DNA from: Siphonobacter curvatus | GTDB taxonomy: Bacteria; Bacteroidota; Bacteroidia; Cytophagales; Spirosomataceae | Reading direction: 5' to 3' | Length of the DNA stretch: 64,000 nt | Assembly: GCF_002943425.1 (NCBI RefSeq) | Contig: NZ_PTRA01000006.1 | Coordinates: forward strand, 124,001-188,000 | Part shown: one piece after another, positions 17,023-25,609 of the stretch | Layout: each line of letters opens with the position of its first letter | Numbering within the stretch: the first letter of the stretch is position 1 | Translations under genes and position numbers: made by a program | Notes under the pieces: generated by a model | The model's input: only the letters and a program-made list of their open reading frames with translations | Told to the model about the DNA's origin: nothing | The model's database searches: none

Positions 17023-17775
17023 TTAATTATGGACAATACTTACCAGCCGTAGCGGCGAGCCCTGTGTAAAGACTGTATAGATTTTACCTTCCTGTAAAGC
17101 AACGGAAGCCGCAGAGAGTAACGGTTTGCCCGCTGCATCACTCAGATTCAGGGTTTTTGTACCCGCGTTGACTTCCACGAAAGGTCCTAACGTATAAGCA
17201 CTGAGGGTTTCGCCGGAGAGGGCGGAGTTGGCGGCCCGGCCATAAGGTACGTCCCGCAGCAAGACATCGCCTCCCGTCAGTGAAAGGGCCCCCAGATCGG
17301 GTGAAAGATTGACAAAGCGTAGTTTAGCTTTACCCGCTGGCGGCGTGGCCAGATTATCGTAAAAGAGAATGAGCGAATCACCGACACTTCGATTTTTACG
17401 AACAGCAAAAACCGTATGGTAATAATCCGGAATCGGACCATTCGGACCACCTGAACCCGTAAACGCAGCACTATTGCCAAACTGCTGGGAAACTTTATAA
17501 CTGGTACCTGATCCTTCGGTCAGGTTGAACTGCACATTGCCGTACACCGTGGGCAGGTAAGCCGAAGCCTCTCCCGTCGCGAGTGGTTTGGTGGTGACTT
17601 GGTTCGTGAAAGTCCAGAAATGGACGGGGCTTGCCGAGGCACGGGCATTTACAAAACGGACATAAGCTGCCAGCGAGGGACGTTCGGAAGCATGAATATC
17701 CAGGTAATCGGCTTTCGTACAGCCGACGAGCGAAAGCAGCCCGGCCAGACCTGCCCATATAAAGATTTTTTTCAT
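17023..17775 (-). CDS. DUF4397 domain lipoprotein
   Basis: A 250-residue protein with a lipoprotein signal, MKKIFIWAGLAGLLSLVGC (lipid Cys19). The rest has two repeats of the DUF4397 type, recognisable as YVRFVNARASASPV and later KLRFVNLSPDLGAL, each leading into a beta-rich domain. Such proteins are outer-membrane or surface lipoproteins of unknown function in Bacteroidota. The gene begins 11 bases after the TonB-dependent receptor gene, so the two are one unit, and the lipoprotein may act as a surface partner of that receptor (inference). Confidence 0.75.
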   Translation of the reverse strand: MKKIFIWAGLAGLLSLVGCTKADYLDIHASERPSLAAYVRFVNARASASPVHFWTFTNQVTTKPLATGEASAYLPTVYGNVQFNLTEGSGTSYKVSQQFGNSAAFTGSGGPNGPIPDYYHTVFAVRKNRSVGDSLILFYDNLATPPAGKAKLRFVNLSPDLGALSLTGGDVLLRDVPYGRAANSALSGETLSAYTLGPFVEVNAGTKTLNLSDAAGKPLLSAASVALQEGKIYTVFTQGSPLRLVSIVHN

Positions 17776-17786
17776 AGGAAATGCGA

Positions 17787-20537
17787 TTAAAAGATGGCGG
17801 AGAGGCGGGCAAATGGTTGTATACCCGCACTACCGTTTTGAATGCCTACCACCGTAGGGTTTCGAAGACTAGGAACCTGGGTGTAATCGCCGAGTATGTC
17901 GAAGAGATTATTAACCCCCGCCGTAACCTGAATGGCTGATGTAAGGCGGTAACCAAACGACAGGTCCGTTACCCAGATCGGATTCAATTTCTGGAAAAAA
18001 TAATCAGGTTTTGGGAAGGTGGCATTCTGGGCCGCTGCCGTCGTGACGGAGCCGAAATACACCGTACGCAGCAGGTAGTTGAAGCGACCCTGGTGAAAAA
18101 ACGCCTGAATGGTTACTTTCTGACTTGGAATATTGGAAGTGACCCGGGCTTTTTCGCCTTCGTTGAAAATGATGTAGCGATACGCTTCTAGTCCTTTCGG
18201 CGTATTCACCTTCGTCACCTCGTTTGATACAAAGTTTCCTCCCACCAGAAAGGTTAGCTGGCCGCCACGAAACGGCGTTTTGTAACTGCCCGTAAACTCC
18301 AGGCCTTTGGTTCGGGTACTAAACGAGTTATAGAAAAATTTCGCCTGAGTCGTACCCGTCTGTACAAACAGGTTTCGAACTTCCAAAGGTAAGTTGGTAT
18401 CCGTGGCGGAAAAGTTTCCGGTATTTCCCACGCGATTGTCAACGTCTACCCAGTAGGCATCGGCGGTCAATTCTACCTTTCGTACTGGTTGTGAAGTAAA
18501 GCCGATGGTATAGCCTTTCGATTTTTCGGGCGTCAGGCTAGGGAAACCCAGGGCCCGGGTAGCGGCACTTTTGTTGGAAGCCGTAACCTGATCAATCGCC
18601 CGCCCCTGTTGAAAACTAGTGGAGGTTTCCGTATAATAAAACTGAGCTAAATCCGGAGCCCGAAAACCGGTATTATACGATCCACGAATATTCAGCCAGT
18701 CGGCGAATTTGTAACGGGTGGCTACTTTGTAAGTCGTCACATTTCCAAAATCCGAGAAATTCTCCACCCGGAATGCTCCCGAAAGCAGCCAGGCCGTAGT
18801 CAGGTTAGCTTCCAAATCCACGTATCCGGCAGAAATGGAACGGTTGACGTTGACTTCATTGGCCGGACGAAAACCCGCGTGAATCTGAGAACCAGGGGAG
18901 AGGCCGTTTAAGGCTACACTGCCCGCATTGTTCAGGAACGGAATTCCCGCTGTCGTGGTGTCCAGGTCGTAAATGGTTCGTAAGTCAGCCTTGCTGTAAG
19001 AAGCCTCTTCCCCGGCGATAATCTGATAGGTTTCCACCCGGTACTGAGCCCCAAAGGCTACGTTCAATCCTTTCAATACTCGGTCAAAATAGCGACTGAT
19101 GTCCAGACTAGCCGTATTCTGGCTCGCATTGTACTTTCCGGCATCAAAGCTTGTAGGGCTTTTTAAACCTAAACTGGCATTAATGGAGTTGGTAATCACG
19201 TTGCCGAAATCGTTTTTGCCGTATACGTTCGAAACATCCACGTTCCAGTTATGAATTTTGCCTTTGATGCCTAGCGTTAAGGATTTATCCGTAATGATGT
19301 TGTCCATGGCGGGCAGAAAGCCGTCGGGATACAGAAAGGAGTTGGTACGCTCCGTCCAGCCGGGCAAGCGATACACGGCCGTAAACTGCGAGTTCCGGTG
19401 ACTGATTCCACCAAAAGCATAGATTTCGGCTTCTTCTTTTAAGGGTACGGCCGCATTGAAAAAGAGCAATGCATCTTTCGCCTTATTGGAACCACCGCCC
19501 CGCTGGTCGAAAAAATGACGGTCGATTCCGCGTTTGGCCAGAAGGGCTTCATCAATTTCCTTCGTGTAAATTGCGTCATACGCTCGCGTATTGGCTCCAC
19601 CACCGTAAATAGGACCATTGTACAAACCCGCGTCATTCCGTCCGGGAGTCAGAGAAATACCCTGCGTGGCGAATTCGGCCGTAGCGTTGAAAAATCCACC
19701 CCGGTTGCCTAACGCGAAACCGTAATTGGCACTGGTCCGACTGGTTGCTCCATCGCCGCGACGGCGGGTGCTGAGGGTGGAGGTGGCCGTCAGCTCGTCC
19801 GTACTTTTTCGTAGCACAAGGTTGATCACTCCGGCAATGGCATCCGATCCATACTGGGCGGCCGCTCCGTCCCGCAGGATTTCTACCCGTTCAATTGCCC
19901 CCGTAGGAATGGAGTTAAGATCATAGCCCGTAGCCCCATTACCAAGGCCGCCCCAGTTGACATTCGAGCTTTTATGACGACGTTTGCCGTTGACCAGCAC
20001 CAGTACCTGATCGACTCCCAGGCCTCGTAATTGAGACAGGTTGAGTGCTGAACCCGCATCTCCGGCGTTGCTGCCATTTACGGAATGAAAAGAGGGCGAT
20101 ACGTATTGCAGCAACTGTGTAATACTCACCTGCGGAGCCGATTCTTTTAAAGGTTTGAGGTCGATGACGTCCACTGCAACGGGGGAATCGGTGCGGGTAC
20201 GACTGGCGTTTCTCGAACCGACGACCTCAATTTCACCCAACTGATTGGCAGCGGCTTCTAAGCGAACGTTCAACGAGTTTTGGTTACTCAGCAAAATTTC
20301 CTGACTTTGAAAACCAATGGCCGAAACGACTAGCGTAGAACCTTTACTAATGGAAAGTTTGAAATTCCCCTGTGTATCGGTTAGGGTCCCCGTATTCGTT
20401 CCTTTAACGTATACTGAAGCTCCGGAAACGGGAGCGTTTTCGGTCGCGGAAACGACATTACCGGACAAAATTCGTTGCTGAGCCCGAAGCCCAACACTTA
20501 CCAGCAAGAATAAGCTCAGGTAAAACAAATGCTTCAT
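17787..20537 (-). CDS. TonB-dependent receptor with carboxypeptidase-like domain
   Basis: A 916-residue outer-membrane receptor. A signal peptide (FLLVSVGLRAQ) is followed by a carboxypeptidase-regulatory-like domain (residues about 23-95: VSATENAPVSGASVYVKGT and so on), then a plug with LRGLGVDQVLVLVNGKRRH, VEILRDGAAAQYGSDAIAGVINL, and a beta-barrel ending in an aromatic F. The plug motifs resemble those of generic siderophore/cobalamin-type receptors rather than SusC. The ligand is unknown. A terminator separates it from the upstream peroxidase gene, so it probably has its own promoter or relies on read-through. It forms a pair with the DUF4397 lipoprotein. Confidence 0.88.
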   Translation of the reverse strand: MKHLFYLSLFLLVSVGLRAQQRILSGNVVSATENAPVSGASVYVKGTNTGTLTDTQGNFKLSISKGSTLVVSAIGFQSQEILLSNQNSLNVRLEAAANQLGEIEVVGSRNASRTRTDSPVAVDVIDLKPLKESAPQVSITQLLQYVSPSFHSVNGSNAGDAGSALNLSQLRGLGVDQVLVLVNGKRRHKSSNVNWGGLGNGATGYDLNSIPTGAIERVEILRDGAAAQYGSDAIAGVINLVLRKSTDELTATSTLSTRRRGDGATSRTSANYGFALGNRGGFFNATAEFATQGISLTPGRNDAGLYNGPIYGGGANTRAYDAIYTKEIDEALLAKRGIDRHFFDQRGGGSNKAKDALLFFNAAVPLKEEAEIYAFGGISHRNSQFTAVYRLPGWTERTNSFLYPDGFLPAMDNIITDKSLTLGIKGKIHNWNVDVSNVYGKNDFGNVITNSINASLGLKSPTSFDAGKYNASQNTASLDISRYFDRVLKGLNVAFGAQYRVETYQIIAGEEASYSKADLRTIYDLDTTTAGIPFLNNAGSVALNGLSPGSQIHAGFRPANEVNVNRSISAGYVDLEANLTTAWLLSGAFRVENFSDFGNVTTYKVATRYKFADWLNIRGSYNTGFRAPDLAQFYYTETSTSFQQGRAIDQVTASNKSAATRALGFPSLTPEKSKGYTIGFTSQPVRKVELTADAYWVDVDNRVGNTGNFSATDTNLPLEVRNLFVQTGTTQAKFFYNSFSTRTKGLEFTGSYKTPFRGGQLTFLVGGNFVSNEVTKVNTPKGLEAYRYIIFNEGEKARVTSNIPSQKVTIQAFFHQGRFNYLLRTVYFGSVTTAAAQNATFPKPDYFFQKLNPIWVTDLSFGYRLTSAIQVTAGVNNLFDILGDYTQVPSLRNPTVVGIQNGSAGIQPFARLSAIF

Positions 20538-20584
20538 ATAAATATACTTAGTATATAGATTTAATAGTTTAATTAGTTAAAGAA

Positions 20585-20610
20585 AACCCGAACCATATTC
20601 GGTTCGGGTT
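20585..20610 (-). terminator. Intrinsic terminator after the peroxidase gene
   Basis: AACCCGAACC (20585-20594) and GGTTCGGGTT (20601-20610) make a 10-bp perfect stem with a 6-base loop, followed on the minus strand by a T-rich stretch. It overlaps the stop codon of the peroxidase gene and would separate the redox operon from the TonB receptor gene. Confidence 0.75.
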
Positions 20611-21556
20611 ACTTATTGCGGGTTAGGAATTGATCGTCTGTTAAGGCGTGTAAAAACGCTTCCAGATCGTTCATCTCCGCTTCACTTAGGTTCAGGGGTG
20701 TATTGAGTGAAGGATCTCGATTAAAACCGTTTTTAATAAATTGATCGGGGTGATTGTAGTACTGGATCACTTCCCGTAAGGTTTTGAACATACCATTGTG
20801 CATATACGGAGCCGTCAACGCCACGTTGCGTAGGCCCGGTACTTTGAAATGACCGAGGTAAGTACTATCCTTTACAATTTTAAATCGGCCTTGATCAATA
20901 AGCGTCTTGCCGTCGAAGAGTCCGATGTTTTTAAAGCGATCGGCCGTAAAATCTTCGCCAGAATGACAGTTAGCACAGTTAGCCTTCCCAATAAACAGAT
21001 TTCGACCCCGAACGGCGGCAGCAGACATGGCTCCGTCATCGCCGTTGATATAGCGATCATAGGGTGTGTTGCTGGTTTCCAATGTTCGTTCGTAAGCCGC
21101 CAGTACTTCCCCCAGCTGGGCCGCTGTCACCTCTGTTTTATAGAGTTTTCGAAAAGCCTTTGCGTAAGCTTTGTCGCCATTAAGGCGGGATACGGCTTCG
21201 GCGATGGGCAAGTTCATTTCAGTTGGGTTGGCGATCGGCTCCAGAGCCTGCATTTCTAAAGACGATGCCCGCCCATCCCAAAAGAGTTGCAACCGACCTG
21301 CCAAGTTCATCGCCGAAGGCGTATTCCGTTCGCCGGGTCGCTGATGGACGCCTAGACTGAAGGACAAGGTATCGGCAAAGGCAAATTCAGGTTTGTGACA
21401 GGAAGCACAGCTGATGGTACGATCTTCGGAAAGAATAGGGTCAAAAAAGAGCTTTTTACCCAGTCCAACTTTTGTAAGGGGTTCTTCCGTATACGTAAAA
21501 CTGAAGTTTAACACGAGTAACGAAAGCCCCCCTAGTGCGAGCAATAGGGCTTTCAT
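20609..21556 (-). CDS. Di-heme cytochrome c peroxidase (CCP/MauG family)
   Basis: A 315-residue protein with an N-terminal signal or anchor (MKALLLALGGLSLLVLNFSF). Two c-type heme motifs are present, CASCH (Cys50-His54) and CANCH (Cys194-His198), together with the typical GKKLFFDPILS, WDGR and YMHNGMF-TL-EVI-YYN segments. CCP enzymes in the periplasm reduce hydrogen peroxide with electrons from small cytochromes or the respiratory chain; MauG-like members oxidise proteins instead. The start overlaps the upstream DsbD-like gene by 4 bases (ATGA), so the two are tightly coupled in the TlpA-YceI-DsbD operon. Confidence 0.9.
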   Translation of the reverse strand: MKALLLALGGLSLLVLNFSFTYTEEPLTKVGLGKKLFFDPILSEDRTISCASCHKPEFAFADTLSFSLGVHQRPGERNTPSAMNLAGRLQLFWDGRASSLEMQALEPIANPTEMNLPIAEAVSRLNGDKAYAKAFRKLYKTEVTAAQLGEVLAAYERTLETSNTPYDRYINGDDGAMSAAAVRGRNLFIGKANCANCHSGEDFTADRFKNIGLFDGKTLIDQGRFKIVKDSTYLGHFKVPGLRNVALTAPYMHNGMFKTLREVIQYYNHPDQFIKNGFNRDPSLNTPLNLSEAEMNDLEAFLHALTDDQFLTRNK

Positions 21557-22026
21557 TGGGCATTACGGGGATCAAAGTTAAACGCCTGCCGGAAAGGAAC
21601 GCATAAGCCCTTTTTTTCGTGACAAACCTGTCCGGTAATGTATCCCGTGAAAAAATAATCGAGTTTATCGATGCGGACTTTCTGCCTAAATTCCGCCCGT
21701 TTCGTAAAATAGGAAACGTCCAGATCCCAGGTTTTGTCCTTTTTTGTCAGGGGGTCTACCGGTACGACCGGACCTACGGGGGAGAAGGTACCATTCGATA
21801 CAAATTCAAAAGCCGTAGGTTGGGGCCCCACATCCGCCACAAAATCCGAAGAGTACAGCAGCCAGCCTTTTTCTACCTTAGCGGTCAGGATCAAATCCAC
21901 CTCGTCGCCGGGTTGAAGGGCCGTTTTGGAAAGGTGGTATTCCCACGTAATCTGCTTGTTTTCCTGAGCCCATAGTAAAGTCACGCTAGCCAGAAAAAGG
22001 GCTAGCCCAGTCCATACTTTTTTCAT
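21553..22026 (-). CDS. DsbD N-terminal-domain-like secreted protein
   Basis: A 157-residue exported protein (signal MKKVWTGLALFLASVTLLWAQ). The body (ITWEYHLSKTALQPGDEVDL, KGWLLYSSDF and the C-terminal GYITGQVCHEKKGLCVPF) matches the DsbC-binding alpha domain of thiol:disulfide interchange protein DsbD. The two cysteines of the pair are kept, but the membrane and thioredoxin domains are absent. A free-standing alpha domain of this kind may pass electrons between thiol partners in the periplasm, here plausibly the TlpA protein two genes upstream (inference). It begins 12 bases after the YceI gene. Confidence 0.75.
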   Translation of the reverse strand: MKKVWTGLALFLASVTLLWAQENKQITWEYHLSKTALQPGDEVDLILTAKVEKGWLLYSSDFVADVGPQPTAFEFVSNGTFSPVGPVVPVDPLTKKDKTWDLDVSYFTKRAEFRQKVRIDKLDYFFTGYITGQVCHEKKGLCVPFRQAFNFDPRNAQ

Positions 22027-22038
22027 CTTGGTAGGTGG

Positions 22039-22647
22039 TTAGCGACTGGCGGTTGCTGAACCGGTGGCGTTGGCTACCAGATTGATATCCAGCTCGAAAT
22101 CGTTGTGGATGGCTTTGTCACCCAGATTTTCGAAGAAATTGGTTGATCGGAATTTAATGTCATATTGCGTGCGGTCCACGGGAATTTTGGCTGTAGCCGT
22201 CAACTGAGCTTTGTCGGCTTTTACGGTTGCGGGGAAGCTAACTTCTTTCGTAATCCCCTTGATGGTCAGTTTGCCTTTCACCTGCACCTGATTGCCCGAC
22301 TGTGGTGTAACGGAGGTAATCACGAAAGTTGATTTGGGGTGTTTATCCACCGCAAAGAAATCATCACCTTTCAGGTGGTTTACCAGCTTTTGGTTATACT
22401 CCTGTTCCTTTAAATCCGTGACGGTCAGGGTACGCAGATCCGTTTCGAAAGTACCGCCTTTGAGTTTTCCATTTTCGGCCGTCAGGGTTCCGCTGCTGAG
22501 GCTTACGTTTCCGAAATGTTCACCGGTTACTTTTTTGCCTTTCCAGACAACCGTACTTTTTTGCGTATCGACTTTGTAAGAAACCGTAGCCTGTGGTTTT
22601 GTAAACGCCAGCGATGTTAGGGCCAGCAGAGCGAGTATTTTTTTCAT
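22039..22647 (-). CDS. YceI family periplasmic protein
   Basis: A 202-residue protein with a signal peptide and the YceI pattern: YKVDTQKSTVVWKGKKVTGEHFG, LKGGTFETDLRTL, the central LVNHLKGDDFFAVDKHPKSTFVIT and a conserved KGKLTIKGITKEVSFPA. YceI proteins are lipocalin-like barrels that bind isoprenoids or similar amphiphiles in the periplasm and are often induced by stress. It lies between the TlpA gene (100 bases upstream) and the DsbD-like gene (12 bases downstream), so it belongs to the redox operon. Confidence 0.9.
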   Translation of the reverse strand: MKKILALLALTSLAFTKPQATVSYKVDTQKSTVVWKGKKVTGEHFGNVSLSSGTLTAENGKLKGGTFETDLRTLTVTDLKEQEYNQKLVNHLKGDDFFAVDKHPKSTFVITSVTPQSGNQVQVKGKLTIKGITKEVSFPATVKADKAQLTATAKIPVDRTQYDIKFRSTNFFENLGDKAIHNDFELDINLVANATGSATASR

Positions 22648-22688
22648 GAGAAAGATGAGATGGAATGTGAAACGTTGCGTGGTGAAAG

Positions 22689-22715
22689 GAGTACCGGATA
22701 AAGTACCCGGTACTC
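22689..22715. repeat. 9-bp hairpin in the TlpA-YceI gap
   Basis: GAGTACCGG (22689-22697) is repeated as CCGGTACTC (22707-22715) around a 9-base loop. There is no T-run, so it is more likely an mRNA processing or stabilising hairpin inside the operon than a terminator. Confidence 0.5.
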
Positions 22716-22747
22716 GAAATCATGGCAAATCAACTTTGACCAAAGGA

Positions 22748-24037
22748 TTAGCGGGCCGCTACGTCACGGGTAGCGGGAGCTTCTTCGGCAATGTATTTGT
22801 CGAGGTCCTTATTCCACTTTTTGACGTAGCTTTTGTAGTATTTTCCGGTGATTTCGCCCGTGTAACCCGTATGAATTTGTTTAACGGTACCATCCCTTCC
22901 GATGATGATGGTCGTCGGGAAGGCCATCATTTTATTGAGGGCCGCAAATTTTTCCGAGGCTAGTTTCTTGTCCGCCAGACCCCCGAAAAGGATGTCATAC
23001 TCAATGCCATACTTTTCCTTGAGTTTGCCTAGGGTATATTTGGCGTAATTGAGGTCGTCTTTCTGTTCAAAACCTACAGCAATGGCTTCAACGCCGCGGT
23101 GTTTGTTCGCCTTGAACCAGGGTGATAAGAAGGCCGTCTGGTCGGTGCAGTTGGGGCACCAAGTACCGATGATTTCGACAATTACGACCTTGCCTTTGTA
23201 TTTAGGATCGCTCAGTTTAACGGTTTTCCCGTTCAGGTCCGGAAACTCGAAATCAAGCTTGTTTTGTCCTTCTTTGAGTTGCGTAAGGGCATAGGGATCA
23301 GGCAACTCGGCTTTTTTGTTTTTCGTCCACTCCAGCTTTTGGGTCACGTACAATCCCCGGTCGATTTCAGCCGACAGGGTTTTGTCTTCATTGATTTTTC
23401 CTTTGATCAATACTGGATTCGGGCCCGTGAATCCGGAAAGGACAAATTCATTGCCCTGAACGGTCCCTTCCAGTTCTCGAGAATCGCCCACCACGGTCAT
23501 GATTACGCCCGTGAGTTTGTTTCCTTTCTGCTCAAGTAGTGCTACCTGATTAGCTACGGGCTCTTTACTAATGAGTTTAATCTCCCATTTGCCGGAAAGA
23601 TTGGCCGTTGGAGCAATGTCTTTGCCTGGTTCTACGAAGCGATAGGTTTTTCCGTATTCGGCCGTGAAGGGTAGTGAATTTCCCCGCAAACTCGGTACCA
23701 GACTACGATATTCGCCCGTCAGGTGTCCGTCGGGATGTACCTTGGCCACCAGAGCAGCATCGTAGGTATTCATTTTGATGAACAATGAATCGGGAGCCGT
23801 TTGCTTGACGTGGAAGTGATCCCGGCGGGTACCGTTGATGAGCGAGAAGGTCGCATCTTCCGCTTCGTGCCCTTTTACTTCGAAATTAAAAGGTACTTTC
23901 TGTTCGTTGATGGTAAATACTCCCCGCCAAACTCCTTCTTTGGGGAAAAGCGTTTGTTGAGCCTGCGAAGTGAAACCACTGAGTACGGACAAGGTAAGGG
24001 CAGTCCCTTTCAGCAAAGAAATGGCATTCTTTTTCAT
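22748..24037 (-). CDS. TlpA-family thioredoxin-like protein, exported
   Basis: A 429-residue protein with a signal peptide (LKGTALTLSVLSGFTSQAQQ). A long N-terminal beta-rich part is followed, from about residue 260, by an AhpC/TSA-TlpA domain: FPDLNGKTVKLSDPKYKGKV, the redox site GTWCPNC and the cis-Pro region MMAFPTTIIIGRDG. It should act as a periplasmic thiol reductase or peroxiredoxin-like protein. It is the first gene of TlpA-YceI-DsbD-CCP, a periplasmic redox set. A promoter, a palindrome and two short ORFs lie in its leader of about 310 bases, which suggests regulation by cysteine supply. Confidence 0.85.
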   Translation of the reverse strand: MKKNAISLLKGTALTLSVLSGFTSQAQQTLFPKEGVWRGVFTINEQKVPFNFEVKGHEAEDATFSLINGTRRDHFHVKQTAPDSLFIKMNTYDAALVAKVHPDGHLTGEYRSLVPSLRGNSLPFTAEYGKTYRFVEPGKDIAPTANLSGKWEIKLISKEPVANQVALLEQKGNKLTGVIMTVVGDSRELEGTVQGNEFVLSGFTGPNPVLIKGKINEDKTLSAEIDRGLYVTQKLEWTKNKKAELPDPYALTQLKEGQNKLDFEFPDLNGKTVKLSDPKYKGKVVIVEIIGTWCPNCTDQTAFLSPWFKANKHRGVEAIAVGFEQKDDLNYAKYTLGKLKEKYGIEYDILFGGLADKKLASEKFAALNKMMAFPTTIIIGRDGTVKQIHTGYTGEITGKYYKSYVKKWNKDLDKYIAEEAPATRDVAAR

Positions 24038-24173
24038 GTGAGATGAAATTGGTGGTGAACAGTTGAGCAGAGTACGGCCAAAAGCCGGTACGGGAAGGAA
24101 GTACGTTTACAGCGGTGCAGGCAGGGCCGAGGTAAACAAACTTCCAAGATAGGAAGGGTTGGATGTACTTAAT

Positions 24174-24209
24174 TTAACAACAGCAGCAGGTGCTAGTAAA
24201 CGGTGTCAT
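24174..24209 (-). CDS. Poly-cysteine leader peptide upstream of the TlpA operon
   Basis: Eleven codons, MTPFTSTCCCC, then TAA. Four Cys codons (TGC TGC TGT TGT) stand directly before the stop. The ORF lies in the transcribed leader, 136 bases before the TlpA ATG, downstream of a clear promoter. Poly-Cys short ORFs act as cysteine-responsive attenuators in mycobacteria (established), where ribosome stalling at low cysteine raises expression of the genes behind. A similar short ORF precedes the SusC gene at 53.2 kb. The same role here is inference. Confidence 0.6.
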   Translation of the reverse strand: MTPFTSTCCCC

Positions 24210-24262
24210 AACGACGTTGTTGGGTTTATAGTTGGTACTGACCTGGGCCGCCTCGTCCGATT

Positions 24263-24304
24263 CTAGTTAGAAACGTAGTAGCGATAGCCCACTCCTTTCT
24301 TCAT
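24263..24304 (-). CDS. Second short leader ORF before the TlpA operon
   Basis: Thirteen codons, MKKGVGYRYYVSN, then TAG, in the same leader and upstream of the poly-Cys ORF. The frame stays open further upstream for about 16 codons, to near the promoter, but without an ATG. It may be a translated leader peptide, or chance. Its three Tyr codons and basic character are noted without an assigned role. Confidence 0.3.
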   Translation of the reverse strand: MKKGVGYRYYVSN

Positions 24305-24356
24305 TTTTCTATAAGCCGCAACTACTTTTGCAGGGAAGTAATTGATGACGACTCTG

Positions 24357-24389
24357 CAAAGATAGAGTACCCAAATTTACATATCCAAA
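24357..24389 (-). promoter_or_regulatory. Promoter of the TlpA redox operon
   Basis: On the minus strand TTTG (24386-24389), a 21-base spacer and TATCTTTG (24357-24364) match the Bacteroidota consensus well. Transcription would begin near 24350, giving a leader of about 310 bases that holds the two short ORFs. The palindrome at 24389-24415 touches the -33 element, a position suited to control by a DNA-binding protein. Confidence 0.65.
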
Positions 24390-24415
24390 TAAATCTATAG
24401 AATTTATAGACTAAT
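24389..24415 (-). promoter_or_regulatory. Palindromic operator-like site, copy 1
   Basis: The core is TCTATAGAATTTATAGA on the plus strand (24394-24410), near-palindromic with TCTATA/TATAGA arms and a 5-base centre. Read toward the TlpA gene, the stretch of about 27 bases is identical at all but about three positions to 53043-53070 upstream of the second SusC gene. It abuts the -33 box. The binding protein is unknown. Apart from this site, the promoter and the two short ORFs, the 24038-24655 gap shows nothing else. Confidence 0.6.
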
Positions 24416-24655
24416 AGGTGTTAAGTTTTTGCCTCTGATGAATAATGTGCTTATTTTTAGATACTTACCTAGAATGAAAAGGAGTGGCATAGTATATAAA
24501 TACTAAGAAACGTTTAGCCGAAATCAACTGATTTAGAAGGTGTGATCATAAACTTGATACTAAAGGCAAGGTACAGGATAGTTCAGGATAACGGTTTTTC
24601 AATGGCATTCCACAGCATTCCCTATCTTTAGTCCGTCATATGAACCTCTAACGTT

Positions 24656-25579
24656 ATGTCTTACCTCTGGAAAGTGGCCCTGCCAATGCTGGTCCTTTCG
24701 CTAGCTGCACTACTACCAACGCAGGCTCAGCAAGTCATTCCTCTGTATTCAGGGGCCATTCCGAACGCGAAAGCCTACGCCATGAAGGAAATCGTTAATG
24801 CCGAACCCGGCGGTCGGGTTCAAGGATACCGCAAAGTATCTCAACCCACGCTAACAATCTTTTTACCCAAAGAAAATCCGACGGGTACGGGCGTCGTCAT
24901 CTATCCCGGTGGCGGTTATGTGTCAGAGAGTTATAATGGCGAAGGCGTAAAAATTGCCGAAACCTTCGTGAAGCATGGTATAGCCGCCTTCGTTGTGAAG
25001 TATCGCCTGCCCAGCGATTCGATCATGGTCGATAAAAGTATTGGGCCCCTGCAGGACGCTCAGCAAGCCATTCGGCTGGTACGCGAACGGGCTAAGGAAT
25101 GGCAACTGCAATCCGATCGTATAGGCATTATGGGTTTCTCTGCGGGTGGCCACCTGGCTTCTACAGCAGGAACCAAATTTAATACGCCCGTGATTGAAAA
25201 CCCCGGTCGTGTTAGTCTGCGGCCCGATTTCATGATTCTGATTTATCCCGTTATTTCGATGAGTGAAACGCTGGCTCACCAAGGATCCCGTACGAGCTTA
25301 TTGGGCGAAAAGCCGAGCCAGGAACTCATCGAGCGATTTTCTAACGAACGGCACGTGACGGATCAGACGCCACCGACATACCTGACGCATACTGGTGACG
25401 ACAAAGTGGTGGATGTAGACAATAGTATCGTTTTTTATGAAGCTTTACGGCATCATCGCGTCCCCGCTGAAATGCACCTGTATCCGACAGGAAATCACGG
25501 TTTTGTACTCAAATTACCTACGGAAGAATGGATGCAGCCACTCTTTGGCTGGATGAAAAAGAATGGTTGGGTTCAATAA
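24656..25579 (+). CDS. Secreted alpha/beta hydrolase, BD-FAE/acetylxylan-esterase-like
   Basis: A 307-residue exported protein (signal ending LLPTQAQQ). It has the alpha/beta-hydrolase oxyanion segment VVIYPGGGY, the nucleophile elbow GFSAGG, an Asp in the GDDKVVDVDNS stretch and a C-terminal His in TGNHGF. This is the usual plan of Bacteroidota carbohydrate esterases that deacetylate or deferuloylate xylan fragments in the periplasm. A near-consensus box (TATCTTTA at 24623-24630) lies upstream. A Rossmann-type gene follows 30 bases downstream on the same strand and may be cotranscribed. Confidence 0.8.
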   Translation: MSYLWKVALPMLVLSLAALLPTQAQQVIPLYSGAIPNAKAYAMKEIVNAEPGGRVQGYRKVSQPTLTIFLPKENPTGTGVVIYPGGGYVSESYNGEGVKIAETFVKHGIAAFVVKYRLPSDSIMVDKSIGPLQDAQQAIRLVRERAKEWQLQSDRIGIMGFSAGGHLASTAGTKFNTPVIENPGRVSLRPDFMILIYPVISMSETLAHQGSRTSLLGEKPSQELIERFSNERHVTDQTPPTYLTHTGDDKVVDVDNSIVFYEALRHHRVPAEMHLYPTGNHGFVLKLPTEEWMQPLFGWMKKNGWVQ

Positions 25580-25609
25580 ACGTTTACTCCAATTTAAACC
25601 ATCACCGCG

